Made by a program: the position numbers and the translations under genes
Assembly (NCBI GenBank): GCA_011774835.1
Contig: JAACAK010000028.1
Coordinates: 12,498-50,799, forward strand
Source: Candidatus Kutchimonas denitrificans
Lineage (GTDB): Bacteria; Gemmatimonadota; Gemmatimonadetes; Palauibacterales; KS3-K002
Length of the DNA stretch: 38,302 bases
Reading direction: 5' to 3'
The notes under the pieces: generated by a model
The model's database searches: none
What the model was told of the DNA's origin: nothing
What the model saw: the letters and a program-made list of their open reading frames with translations, nothing else
Part shown: positions 1 to 9,435 of the stretch, piece after piece
Layout: every line of letters starts with the position of its first letter
How positions within the stretch are numbered: position 1 is the stretch's first letter

Positions 1-85
1 GATCCGCGACCTGGCCCGCATGCTGGGCGGCGACCCCGAGCGCGAGGAGTCTCTCGACCACGCCCGTGCCCTGTTGGAGGCATGA
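1..85 (+). CDS. recN: DNA repair protein RecN, C-terminal end (partial)
   Basis: Only the last 27 codons are in the window, read from base 2 to a TGA at 83-85. The tail has the pattern ARMLGG, about ten residues, then HARALLEA, which matches the end of RecN proteins (ARLLGG followed by an A-x-ELL helix). RecN is an SMC-like ATPase that acts early in double-strand break repair. The match rests on a short segment recognised from memory, so the identity is likely but not certain. The gene runs convergently toward the outer-membrane protein gene that ends at 207. Confidence 0.65.
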   Translation, partial: IRDLARMLGGDPEREESLDHARALLEA

Positions 86-206
86 AAGAACCCCTACGCG
101 AAGTTCTTCCCCCAGTAGCGGGAACTTGGAGATTGGGAGTTGGATGTGAGCATTGAGCACTCGACTTGAACCTTGAGGATTGGAGATTGAACATCCGGCG
201 TAAGCC
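86..206. repeat. Degenerate intergenic GGAGATTG/GGGAGTTGG repeats
   Basis: This short convergent gap is low in complexity on the plus strand. It carries loose copies of GGAGATTG, GGGAGTTGG, TTGAGGATTGG and GCATTGAGC in tandem. A weak 6-bp inverted repeat (AAGTTC / GAACTT) lies near 100-128 and could act as a hairpin after recN. Similar loosely repeated wording appears at 5665-5730 (on the minus strand) and near 36230-36255. I see no gene. Confidence 0.35.
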
Positions 207-1802
207 TTACTGGAACACGGACCAGTAGAAACGCGTCCCCACCTCCCAGACGTTCCGCGCCGGCGCGAAGCCGTCCCCGCCGCTCGTCACCTTCAGGTAG
301 CGCAGCTCGATTTCCAGCGGGATCGTAGAGCGCCGCGAGTCGCCCGACCAGTCGGTGCCCGAATAACGAACCGCGAACCCGAACGATGTCGTCCACCACC
401 GGGTGTTCCGTTCCAGGTCGGCCGGCACGAACGGCGCGGCGGGCTCGATTGGATCGAGGGCCGTGTACTGGTCTTTTCCGTGACGTTGGTACCGAATCAG
501 TCCGGCGAAAGTGATGGCGCGGCTCAGATTGAAGCGAGGTGCGGCCACCAGCGTCAGGATGTCGCCCGGATCCCAGCGCACCGTCGACGTGAAGGCGCCC
601 TGCTGGATAGGCGACTCCGGCGACGTGACCAGCCGCTCGACGTCGGCGCTGAACTGCAGGTTGTAGCTGGCGAACGTGGACAGCCAGAAACGGCGACCGA
701 AGCCGACGTCCAACGCGCCATGCAGTTCCAGATCCGGCTGACCCTGTCCGGTACCCGGATCGAACATGAAGTTGGCGGCGGGCGGCGAGCCCGAGGCGAA
801 CCGGTAAAGCGCGTCCAGCTTCAACCGGACGGGCACCGTGGGACGTGGGTTCTCGGGAGTCGCCGTGAACGTGTTGAGCGGCTGCAGGCTGAGTCCCACC
901 TCGATGTCGCCGAACTTGATCCCGGACCAGCGGGTCTGCGGCGCGTCGAACCCGTAGGCCTCACCCGATGTGAGGCCGATAGCCTGCTCTACGGCGATCG
1001 GTTGGGCGAGGGTGAGCTCGGGAAGGTCCAACCCGAACTCGGTGAAACCGCTCTGCACGTCGCTGTAAAAGCCATTCAGCTGTTGGCCCGCCGCCCCGGT
1101 ATCCGTCGGCACGTAGACCTGGTCGCGGAAGCCGGTCAAACCCGCTTCCAGCGCCTGCGCATCGGCCAGCAGCCCGGCGGCCGCGGCCTGCCGAGCGGGA
1201 TCCAGCGTATCGGCGGCCACGATCGACTCGAGCTCGCCGATCCCGGCACCCAGATCCTGGAAGAAAGCGTCCGGGTTCGCGCCGAACGCCGTGGCGGCCG
1301 GGCCAGCGTCGGCCTGCAGCGTGTCGAAGCCCGGATTGACGAAGCTCTTTCCATATACGAGCGGCACGGTGGCGAAGATCGCCAGCCACTTCATGGCGCC
1401 ATAGCTCAACGAGATCGGCGCCCGGGTGTGCTCCACCAGCACATCGTACGAGATGACACCCAGCCCGCTGGAGTCCGGGACCGGCAATCCCAGCTGCGGA
1501 TAGAATGCCGCCAGCAGCGAGTCCAGGCTCGAGAGTTCAGGCGCCTGTCTCGCGCCGATCCCCTCCAGGAAGACCTCCGCCAGTGGCTGCCGCGTGCCGT
1601 CGGGCCGGAGCCGGGCACCCACCGTCGAAGATGTGGCGGTCAGCCCGATCTGCAGCTCGCCGCGCCGTGGCAGTTGCGCATCAATCCACTGGGCGCTGGC
1701 CGTGGCGGGCACGAAACAAATCAGCGCCGCGGCGAGCACAGGACGGCGCGATGCCGCTCTTCCGCCCTTTTTGAATCCGATTCCCGTGCGAACTCCTAGC
1801 AC
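207..1802 (-). CDS. Outer-membrane beta-barrel protein (hypothetical)
   Basis: A 531-residue protein if started at the GTG at 1802; a GTG at 1844 is an alternative and no ATG lies near the signal peptide. The N-terminus has basic residues, then a hydrophobic core (PVLAAALICFVPATASAQ) ending in an AxA-type cleavage site, so it is exported. The mature part has many alternating strands rich in aromatic residues in its second half (for example RFWLSTFASYNLQF, ITFAGLIRYQRHG, TTSFGFAVRYSG) and ends in a strand closing with FYWSVFQ. This is the pattern of an outer-membrane barrel. The first half (about residues 60-300) is less strand-like and could be an extracellular or periplasmic insert. I do not recognise a named family. 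It stands alone, convergent with recN. Confidence 0.75.
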   Translation of the reverse strand: MLGVRTGIGFKKGGRAASRRPVLAAALICFVPATASAQWIDAQLPRRGELQIGLTATSSTVGARLRPDGTRQPLAEVFLEGIGARQAPELSSLDSLLAAFYPQLGLPVPDSSGLGVISYDVLVEHTRAPISLSYGAMKWLAIFATVPLVYGKSFVNPGFDTLQADAGPAATAFGANPDAFFQDLGAGIGELESIVAADTLDPARQAAAAGLLADAQALEAGLTGFRDQVYVPTDTGAAGQQLNGFYSDVQSGFTEFGLDLPELTLAQPIAVEQAIGLTSGEAYGFDAPQTRWSGIKFGDIEVGLSLQPLNTFTATPENPRPTVPVRLKLDALYRFASGSPPAANFMFDPGTGQGQPDLELHGALDVGFGRRFWLSTFASYNLQFSADVERLVTSPESPIQQGAFTSTVRWDPGDILTLVAAPRFNLSRAITFAGLIRYQRHGKDQYTALDPIEPAAPFVPADLERNTRWWTTSFGFAVRYSGTDWSGDSRRSTIPLEIELRYLKVTSGGDGFAPARNVWEVGTRFYWSVFQ

Positions 1803-1940
1803 GCTTCTTCCGCTATGCTCCAAACCGATGGTGAGGGTCGTCACGCCGGCCTCTGGACGGGCCGGGCGGCGGTAATATAGACTCGGCTCCCATTCGGGAC
1901 AGGGCGTGGCGGCGATCGGCAAGTCATCCCGGGTCGCAAA

Positions 1941-1968
1941 TTGACAGCCGCCGAACGCCCCCTACCTT
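1941..1968 (+). promoter_or_regulatory. Promoter of tRNA-Cys
   Basis: A perfect -35 hexamer TTGACA at 1941-1946 is followed after 16 bases by TACCTT at 1963-1968. Transcription would then start near 1975, just ahead of the tRNA at 1979. The -10 matches the consensus only at the TA and the final T, but spacing and position fit. Confidence 0.5.
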
Positions 1969-1978
1969 TCAGCAGGCA

Positions 1979-2052
1979 GGTGCCGTAGCCAAGTGGACTA
2001 AGGCGGGGGCCTGCAAAGCCCCTATTCGTGGGTTCGAATCCCACCGGCGCCT
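1979..2052 (+). tRNA. tRNA-Cys (anticodon GCA)
   Basis: The sequence folds as a complete cloverleaf. The acceptor stem is GGTGCCG with CGGCGCC (one T-G pair), the D arm GCC/GGC, the anticodon stem GGGGC/GCCCC around the loop CTGCAAA, and the T arm GTGGG-TTCGAAT-CCCAC. The anticodon is GCA, which reads cysteine codons. The discriminator base is T (U73), as expected for tRNA-Cys. The 3' CCA is not encoded. Confidence 0.97.
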
Positions 2053-2236
2053 CTCTCCCGCCGCGCGCCCTGCCGTACCGACGTGGGTCGGAGCAAGGCG
2101 TGGTCGGCTCTGGCCGGGCACGTGACGCCGACCGGGTCAAGAGGCAGGAGCGAGGGCGGTTGGGGAGGGCTCGCAACATCTTGGGAGAGTGTAACTTGGC
2201 ACGCAGATCTTGCTCTCAGGAGAATTTTTACACAAC

Positions 2237-2782
2237 TTGTTAGTCGACCGACCCTTGTCCCGGCGCTGCCGCGCGGTGACGTTCTTCTTCTTGACCCCCC
2301 GCCAGCTCGAGTGCCGGCGTGGTATCACCATACTTGAGCTTGTCATGGTGATGTTCGTCATCGCCCTGCTGCTGGCGTTGAGCTTTCCGCTGGTCTCGGC
2401 GGTGTCGGGGAGGTTCAAGGTCGGGAGCGCCCGCGACGTGTTCGTGAACACGCATGCCCGGGCGCGGGCGGCGGCGGTGCAGTTCGGCCGGGAGGCCCGA
2501 CTCCGAATCGACATAGGCAGCGGCCAGTTCTGGGTGGAGGTGGATACGGGGGTCCCGCCATCGTTGGCCGTGGACACGATCGGACCGGTCGTGGACGTGG
2601 CGAGAGACTACGGCGGGGTGACGATGTATTCGCCGAAGCAGAAGTTGTGTTTTGACGCCCGGGGGCTGGCGTTTTCTGGCGCCGACGGCTGCGAGCCGCA
2701 CGACGCGGTCATCACGTTCGCGCGTATGGACCGTGTCGACACCGTTCAGCTTTCGCTGGGCGGCACTGTAGTCAAACGCTGA
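2237..2782 (+). CDS. GspH/FimT-type prepilin
   Basis: A type IV prepilin-like protein. The prepilin peptidase site is RRG followed by ITILELVMVMFVIALLLALS, with glutamate at position 5 of the mature protein and a hydrophobic helix that packs in the pseudopilus core. The remaining about 140 residues are globular, with a GspH-like pattern (an early RVR-like basic strand, AAAVQFGREARLRIDIG, and a short C-terminal strand VQLSLGGTVVKR). Start is uncertain: no ATG exists. TTG at 2237 lies 13 bases after AGGAGA (2218-2223); TTG at 2210 and GTG at 2276 are alternatives, the last giving a more usual leader length. First gene of a four-gene prepilin run. Confidence 0.82.
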   Translation: MLVDRPLSRRCRAVTFFFLTPRQLECRRGITILELVMVMFVIALLLALSFPLVSAVSGRFKVGSARDVFVNTHARARAAAVQFGREARLRIDIGSGQFWVEVDTGVPPSLAVDTIGPVVDVARDYGGVTMYSPKQKLCFDARGLAFSGADGCEPHDAVITFARMDRVDTVQLSLGGTVVKR

Positions 2783-2790
2783 GAGCGTGA

Positions 2791-3141
2791 ATGGACAGGT
2801 TGGGTAACGAGTCTGGTTTTACACTCACCGAGCTGTTGATCTCGGTGATTATCATCGCCATCGGCGTGGTGGGCTTCGCCACGGCGGTGGGGGTGCAGAG
2901 CACCGAGCTCTGGATCGGACAGCGCGACACCCGGCTGTCCATGACCATCACCGACAAGGTCGAGGAAATCAAAGCCCTGCCGTATTACGATGTGCTGTCG
3001 GGCAGTGAGGTGGTGGAGGAGCATACGCTCACCTGGACGGTGCAGGCGGGCAACCCGAAGCGAGTCGTCCTCGAGGCCACGTATGAAGGCAGCGGCGGTG
3101 ACCAGCTGGCCGATACGGTGGTCTTCTACGTACCGAGATGA
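2791..3141 (+). CDS. PilV-like minor prepilin
   Basis: A 116-residue prepilin-like protein. The leader is MDRLGNESG, cut before FTLTELLISVIIIAIGVVGF, a textbook class III signal with glutamate at mature position 5. The short globular part (TELWIGQRDTRLSMTITDKVEEIKALPYYD and following) resembles PilV/GspI minor pilins, in which a helix is followed by a small strand domain. It starts eight bases after the preceding gene and its stop overlaps the next ATG (ATGA), so it is translationally coupled. Minor prepilins of this kind prime assembly of a type IV pilus or secretion pseudopilus in the inner membrane. Confidence 0.85.
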   Translation: MDRLGNESGFTLTELLISVIIIAIGVVGFATAVGVQSTELWIGQRDTRLSMTITDKVEEIKALPYYDVLSGSEVVEEHTLTWTVQAGNPKRVVLEATYEGSGGDQLADTVVFYVPR

Positions 3142-3962
3142 TTCTTCCATTCCCGCATCGCTCGCGGGGCTTTACTCTCATCGAGGTTCTGGTCGCCATG
3201 ACCCTGACGGGGATCGTGGTCGCTGGCACATTGAGGGCCCTGTCGGCCCAGAAGCGGTTCTACGCCCGGCAGGCCCGCATCCTGGACGCCCGTCACGCCA
3301 TGCGCGCCTCGACCATCATCCTCGCCTCCGAGTTTCGCGAGGTCAGCGCGGCGAGCGGCGATTTCTATTTCCTCGCTTCCGATAGCGTCGGCTTCCGCTC
3401 GACCGTTGGGTTCGGTATCGCGTGTGCCATCGATGCCGGCAACGGCGTGCTGTCGCTGTCCCACGTCTCGGGCCATTTCCGAACCGAGGCCGGCGACAGC
3501 GTCCTGGTCTACGTCGAGAACAGCCGCGACGAGGGCGACGACAGTTGGCGGGCCACGGGTGTCGTCTCGATCTCGACCACCGGGCCGTCGTGTGCCCAGG
3601 GCGAGACCGCCCGGCGGCACGTGACCGTCTCCGGCTCAGTGGCCGGCGTCTGGGTTGGCGCGCCGGTGCGGCTCTTCCGACCCTACGTGTACGCTCTGTT
3701 CGAGATGGAGGGACGCTGGTGGTTGGGCCGCCGGAACCGGGCTGCCGCCGGCGGATACGTGCCGGTCGCCGGGCCGCTGGCGCCGCCCGTCGACGACGGT
3801 CTCGACCTGGTCTTCTTCGACACTCTAACGCGCACGCCGACCTGGGACCCGTCGATCGTGGGACGGATCGAGATCAATGTTCGGGCGCCGACCTATCGGT
3901 CGCAGAGCGATCCCGCCTACCGCGACATGAGCACCAGTACGTACCTGCGGAACAACCGCTGA
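3138..3962 (+). CDS. PilW-like minor prepilin
   Basis: A 274-residue prepilin-like protein. The short leader MILPFPHRSRG precedes FTLIEVLVAMTLTGIVVAG, with glutamate at mature position 5. The long globular part has a helix (QKRFYARQARILDARHAMRAS) and then many strands, as in PilW/GspJ proteins. Its ATG lies inside the stop of the PilV-like gene, which supports the start and tight coupling. Two cysteines (CAIDAG and SCAQGE) could form a disulfide once exported. It would sit at the tip complex of a pilus or pseudopilus. Confidence 0.82.
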   Translation: MILPFPHRSRGFTLIEVLVAMTLTGIVVAGTLRALSAQKRFYARQARILDARHAMRASTIILASEFREVSAASGDFYFLASDSVGFRSTVGFGIACAIDAGNGVLSLSHVSGHFRTEAGDSVLVYVENSRDEGDDSWRATGVVSISTTGPSCAQGETARRHVTVSGSVAGVWVGAPVRLFRPYVYALFEMEGRWWLGRRNRAAAGGYVPVAGPLAPPVDDGLDLVFFDTLTRTPTWDPSIVGRIEINVRAPTYRSQSDPAYRDMSTSTYLRNNR

Positions 3963-3976
3963 GAGGAAGCTCGTCT

Positions 3977-5119
3977 ATGACGCGGGTCTGGGAACGGCTG
4001 AACGACGAACGCGGCTTCGCCCTGGCGATGGCCATCTTCGCGCTGGTGCTGCTGGCCGCGGTCGTCGCCGGCGGCTACTTCTCCGCCTCGCAGGAGTACC
4101 AGATCGGCCGTGGCATGCGGAGCCTGACGACGAGTATCTACGCTGGCGAGGCCGGGATCCGCGAGATCCTCGACAGATGGGACCCCGAAGGGATGGCCAC
4201 GTTGAGCGCTGGTGATACGGTCACCTTCGGGCCCGTCACGTTGGAGGGAGGCGGTAGCTATATCGGACGCGTGATTCGCGTCGGTGTGCCGGCCGATTCG
4301 CTGAAGCGGTACTTCTACATCGAGGCCGTCGGCAGACCGCCATTGCCCAGCTTGGGAGAGCGACGTCAGGGGCTGGTCGTCCGCGCTCGCTACCCGCGCT
4401 TCAGTTTCGAAGCGGCGGTCCGAGCCTATGACGCCATTACATTCGGCGGCAAGAACGATGAGATCATCGGCCTGGACCAGCTGATAACCGCCTGGGGCGC
4501 CCTCTGTGATGCTTTCGCATTCCATGATACGGCGGGCGTGAACGCCCGCGACCCGCTGCGCATCAACGAACCGACCCAGGTCGTGGGGAACCCTGCGATC
4601 ATCAGCAATTACCCCGGCAGCAGCGAGGGGGACATCTTCCTTCCCGAGTATACCTGGAGCGAACTGGTGGCCCTCGCCGATCACCATGTGGCCAACGGCA
4701 CATCGTTCAACGGATCCACCGGATCGGTGGTCGACGGCAGGTGCAACCGCGCCGACCCCAAGAACCTCGGCATGCCGGAAAACACCGGGCACGCCTGCTT
4801 CAGATATTTCCCGGTCATTCACGTGAACGGCACCGCGACTCTCAAAGGAGGACCGATGCAAGGGATCTTCCTGGCGGAGGAGGACTTCGACCTCCAGGGG
4901 CCGGTCACCGTTTACGGGATCCTGATGACGAGGAACGACCTGTACCTGTCCGGACCGTCCGAGATCTACGGTTTCACCTGGGTGGCCGATGACATCCACT
5001 ACTCCGGGGCCGTCCCGCGCATCTACCGGAGCAATTGTGCCGCCCAGCGCGCCATCCTCCTCTCCAACTTCACCCGACCGACGCCGGTCGACGGGCGCGC
5101 CTGGGCCGAGCTCTTCTAG
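3977..5119 (+). CDS. PilX-like prepilin with large C-terminal domain
   Basis: A 380-residue protein; the ATG at 3977 follows a good ribosome binding site (GAGAGGAAG, 3961-3969). The reading frame is open far upstream but that part is a shadow of the PilW-like gene. The N-terminus NDERG precedes FALAMAIFALVLLAAVVAGG, a prepilin-type helix without glutamate at position 5, as is usual in PilX N-terminal proteins. A helical segment (QEYQIGRGMRSLTTSIYAGEAGIREILDRW) follows, then a long strand-rich domain with four cysteines (in ALCDAF, GRCNRA, HACFRY and SNCAAQ), probably two disulfides. The central stretch with SGPSEIYGF and GPVTVYGILMTRN looks like a repeated-strand solenoid edge. Last gene of the cassette; its stop overlaps the convergent NTPase gene by four bases. 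Confidence 0.8.
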   Translation: MTRVWERLNDERGFALAMAIFALVLLAAVVAGGYFSASQEYQIGRGMRSLTTSIYAGEAGIREILDRWDPEGMATLSAGDTVTFGPVTLEGGGSYIGRVIRVGVPADSLKRYFYIEAVGRPPLPSLGERRQGLVVRARYPRFSFEAAVRAYDAITFGGKNDEIIGLDQLITAWGALCDAFAFHDTAGVNARDPLRINEPTQVVGNPAIISNYPGSSEGDIFLPEYTWSELVALADHHVANGTSFNGSTGSVVDGRCNRADPKNLGMPENTGHACFRYFPVIHVNGTATLKGGPMQGIFLAEEDFDLQGPVTVYGILMTRNDLYLSGPSEIYGFTWVADDIHYSGAVPRIYRSNCAAQRAILLSNFTRPTPVDGRAWAELF

Positions 5120-5664
5120 CTACCTCCCGCGTCCGACGTCGCGGGTCCGATCCGTTCGGCGAGCCGGCGGGGCAGGGCGTCGCGATTCGCTTCCGTCACC
5201 TCGATGATCTCCACCCCCGACTGGCTTCGCAGCCAGTCGGCCTTTGGGTGCCGGCCGCGCAAGATCGTGCCCAGCACGACATGATCCTCGGCGGGGTCGA
5301 ACAGCCGCTCCAACGCCGAAACGAACCGATCGCTCAACAGCTCCATCTTCCCGATCTCGTCGACCACCAGCAGATCGGCGCCCGCGGATAGCCCCGCCTC
5401 GAGTTCCGCCACTCCCACCCGGTCGAACGATTCCAGATCGACACCGTAGCGGCCCACCGGGGGCCCCGGAGCACCGGCCCGGGCCAGCGGCCCACGCCGC
5501 CCGTCCACCGTCACCACGTCGAAGCCGATCCGCCGTCCTGCGCGCCGCAGCTCCTCCGTGTAGAACCCTGCCACCTCGATCGCCGGGCCCAGCCGTTCCA
5601 CCGTCTCCCGCACCGCCGTCGTCTTCCCGCAGCCCGGCCTCCCCGTCAATAGAATCCGCGCCAT
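5116..5664 (-). CDS. THEP1-type nucleoside-triphosphatase
   Basis: A 182-residue P-loop protein. The Walker A motif GRPGCGKT is at residues 8-15 and the Walker B strand LLVVDEIGKMELLS is near residue 98-111. The signature DEIGKMEL and the strand AGFYTEELRRAGRRIGFDVVTV near residue 32 are characteristic of the THEP1 family, whose members hydrolyse NTPs in vitro but whose biological role is unclear. Length fits the family (about 175-190). Ends convergently on the prepilin cassette, and I see no functional link to it. A strong terminator upstream (5738-5773) separates it from any minus-strand transcript arriving from the right. Confidence 0.88.
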   Translation of the reverse strand: MARILLTGRPGCGKTTAVRETVERLGPAIEVAGFYTEELRRAGRRIGFDVVTVDGRRGPLARAGAPGPPVGRYGVDLESFDRVGVAELEAGLSAGADLLVVDEIGKMELLSDRFVSALERLFDPAEDHVVLGTILRGRHPKADWLRSQSGVEIIEVTEANRDALPRRLAERIGPATSDAGGS

Positions 5665-5737
5665 CTACCACTCCCCAACTTCGATATTCCACTCCCCAAG
5701 TCCCCGCCTCCCGGAATCCCGGAATCCCACTACACAT

Positions 5738-5773
5738 AAAACGCGAACGCCCCTGGCCCAAGGGGCGTTCGCG
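5738..5773 (-). terminator. Rho-independent terminator (minus strand)
   Basis: A perfect 13-bp stem (5742-5754 with 5761-5773, arm CGCGAACGCCCCT) encloses a six-base loop. Read on the minus strand it is followed directly by TTTT (AAAA at 5738-5741 on the plus strand). The plus strand has no T run after the stem. It would end a minus-strand transcript arriving from above 5774, where no protein gene is present. Confidence 0.75.
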
Positions 5774-5940
5774 AAGGTGAGAATGTGCGCGTTCTGGTAA
5801 GGTGTTCTTCCAGCGTGGAGCAGAAGCGGCTTCTGGACGGGCCGAAAGATTGCCTCAAATAAGAACGGAGCCCCTGAGTCGCCCTCCCCCGCCGTTTTCC
5901 CTGTCCGGCTAAGACGCTCGAGACTCCGCTCTCGGCGCGT
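5738..5940 (-). ncRNA. ssrS: Candidate 6S RNA (SsrS-like)
   Basis: The minus strand above the terminator has three blocks, in order, that resemble the Escherichia coli 6S RNA as I remember it: GGGGCTCCG (near 5865), CGGCCCGTCCAGAAGCC (near 5836) and CACATTCTCACC (near 5781), followed by a hairpin. In E. coli the blocks are GGCGCTCCG, CGGTCCGTCCGAGAAGCC and CACATTCACC, also followed by a hairpin. Length (about 180-200 bases) and the absence of any ORF fit. 6S RNA binds sigma-70 RNA polymerase and lowers transcription in stationary phase. Against it, I could not build the long closing stem by eye and the spacing between blocks two and three is larger (about 40 against 15 bases). The 5' end is a guess. 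Confidence 0.42.
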
Positions 5941-6299
5941 GGAACAAGCAAGGGGTGTTCCGCGGGTGCGCCCAATCGCATAAGTTCGTATTTCCCAACA
6001 GGTTAGTCAGAAAGCACCCTCGGCGGAAACCCGGAGAATCTGTGCAAAGATTTCACAACCTCGACACTCTTTTCCGGATCGCCGGGTCCGATTTGGCAAG
6101 TGAATGTCGCACCACGGGTTAGTCAAACGGGTTGAACGGGCGGAAACGGCTCAACCGTGCGGAGAGTTCCGGGACCTAGCCTGAGCGGAGGATGTTGGTA
6201 ACTTAGGAGAACTTACTGCTAGCGACTGGGTAAAAGAAGAAAAAATTGATGACCTGGGCGCCTGTGGGGAGGCCCGGGCGCTGAGAAAGCGGGTGAAAC

Positions 6300-6769
6300 G
6301 TGAACAAGAAGCTCACGCTGGCCATCGGGGTACTGGTCGTGGTGGTGGTCTTCGGATACTTCGCGTTTGGGGGTCTCGGTCGAAGCCTGGTCTACTTCTG
6401 GACGCCGTCGGAGCTGCTGGCCGAGGGTGATGCGGCGTACGGCACGTCGGTGCGGCTGGGTGGCATGGTGGAGCCGGGCAGCGTGCGCTGGGACGCGGAA
6501 ACGCAGGACCTGCGGTTTCGGCTGGTGGACGAGGGCGGGATCGTCGAGGTGCAGAGCGTTGGCGTGCCGCCGCAGATGTTCCTGGAGGCGACGGAGCACA
6601 ACCAGCCGATCGGTGCGGTGGTGGAGGGCTCGTTGACGCGCGAGGGCGTATTCCGGGCGACGAACCTGATGGTGAAGCACTCGGAGGAGTACCGGGCGCC
6701 GCAGCACGCGGGCGAGAAGGACGAGTACTACCGTGAGCTGTTCGAGGACCAGGGAGCCGGGGACGGGTC

Positions 6770-6773
<4 letters not shown>
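6300..6773 (+). CDS. ccmE: Cytochrome c maturation protein CcmE (haem chaperone)
   Basis: A 157-residue periplasmic haem chaperone anchored by one N-terminal helix (about residues 5-24). CcmE receives haem from the CcmABCD complex, binds it covalently through a histidine, and passes it to CcmF/H for attachment to apocytochrome c. The haem-binding region is LMVKHSEEY, giving His127 and Tyr131 in the expected H-x3-Y arrangement. The central OB-fold strands (VRLGGMVEPGSV, LRFRLVDEGG, VVEGSLT) are present. The start is GTG at 6300. The stop overlaps the ccmF ATG, so this opens a coupled ccmEFGHI operon. The first haem-handling genes ccmABCD are not in the window. Confidence 0.93.
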
Positions 6774-8796
<2,023 letters not shown>

Positions 8797-8797
<1 letters not shown>

Positions 8798-9435
8798 TGT
8801 TCAAGAAGATTCTCATCCCGGCCGCGGTCACCCTGCCGGTGGTGGCGCTGCTCTATTACGGCATGCAGCGGGACGTGCGAACCATCGAGTCCCCGTTGCC
8901 CGGCCGCATGGCTTTCGACTTTACCGCGCCCACCCTGGCGGGCGACACGCTGAGCTTGTCCGACCTGGAAGGGCAGGTCGTCGTTCTGAATTTCTGGGCT
9001 TCCTGGTGCATCGCCTGCATTGACGAGCACCGAGTCTTCATCGAAGCCGATCGGTATTACGCCGACCAGGATTTCCAGATGCTGGGCGTGGTCTATCAGG
9101 ACTCGCCGGAAAATGCGCGCCGTTGGATGCGCCAGCGGGGCGGCGAGTGGCCCAGCGTGATCGACCCGAATTCGCGCATCGCCATCGACTACGGCGTCTA
9201 CGGCGTCCCCGAGACCTATTTCATCTCGAAGGACGGATATATCGCCTACAAGCATATCGGGCCCGTCACCCCGCAAGTCATGGTGAAATGGGTCGACCGG
9301 CTGCTGGCTGAGGATCGCGGCGCCGAATTGACCGCCACAGACGGCGATGTCCCGGAGGGGCGGAGCCAGGGACACGTGCGTCAGGCACCGGACGTCCCGG
9401 TCACGACGCCAGAGAGCGGAGGTGGCCGGCCGTGA
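8797..9435 (+). CDS. ccmG: Thiol:disulfide interchange protein CcmG/DsbE-like
   Basis: A 212-residue membrane-anchored thioredoxin-fold protein. An N-terminal helix (about residues 5-22) is followed by the thioredoxin domain with the active site WASWCIACIDEH (Cys71 and Cys74) and the cis-proline loop YGVPETYFI. CcmG keeps the apocytochrome CxxC cysteines or CcmH reduced before haem attachment. The ATG lies in the ccmF stop. After the fold ends near residue 175 there is an acidic, proline-rich tail of about 35 residues that is longer than usual and looks disordered. Its stop overlaps the ccmH start. Confidence 0.92.

Larger units (their letters stand above)
5665..6299. other. Long intergenic region with ncRNA and regulatory signals
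   Basis: About 635 bases without a convincing protein gene. 5665-5730 holds degenerate repeats of the GGATTCCGGGA / GGGGAGTGGAA type (minus strand). 5738-5773 is a strong minus-strand terminator and 5774-5940 the candidate 6S-like RNA. 5998-6011 and 6114-6127 carry a near-identical 14-mer (ACRGGTTAGTCARA). 6130-6156 contains an inverted repeat GGTTGA / TCAACC. The plus-strand leader of ccmE occupies the right end, with a short GC-rich hairpin just before the GTG start. I recognise no known riboswitch. Confidence 0.5.

Noticed and set aside
480-1799. A 439-codon plus-strand open frame over the outer-membrane protein gene
   Set aside because: High-GC shadow frame. The minus strand has a signal peptide and barrel-like strands, and the plus product is Arg-rich and has no recognisable domain.
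1841-2179. A 112-residue minus-strand open frame across the tRNA, reading GFEPTNRGFAGPRLSPLGYGTC
   Set aside because: This is the well-known false protein made by translating the antisense of a tRNA gene; the cloverleaf on the plus strand explains the sequence.
2196-2214. A sigma-54-like promoter (TTGGCACG ... TTGCT) upstream of the prepilin genes
   Set aside because: The GG and GC pairs are separated by 12 rather than 10 bases, which sigma-54 does not tolerate.
5730-5981. An 83-codon minus-strand open frame within the ncRNA region
   Set aside because: It runs through the strong hairpin terminator, has no binding site and looks like random Arg/Ser-rich translation.
6041-6057. A CRP-like palindrome (TGTG, nine bases, CACA)
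   Set aside because: CRP sites need eight bases between TGTG and CACA. The palindrome is weak and there is no matching promoter.
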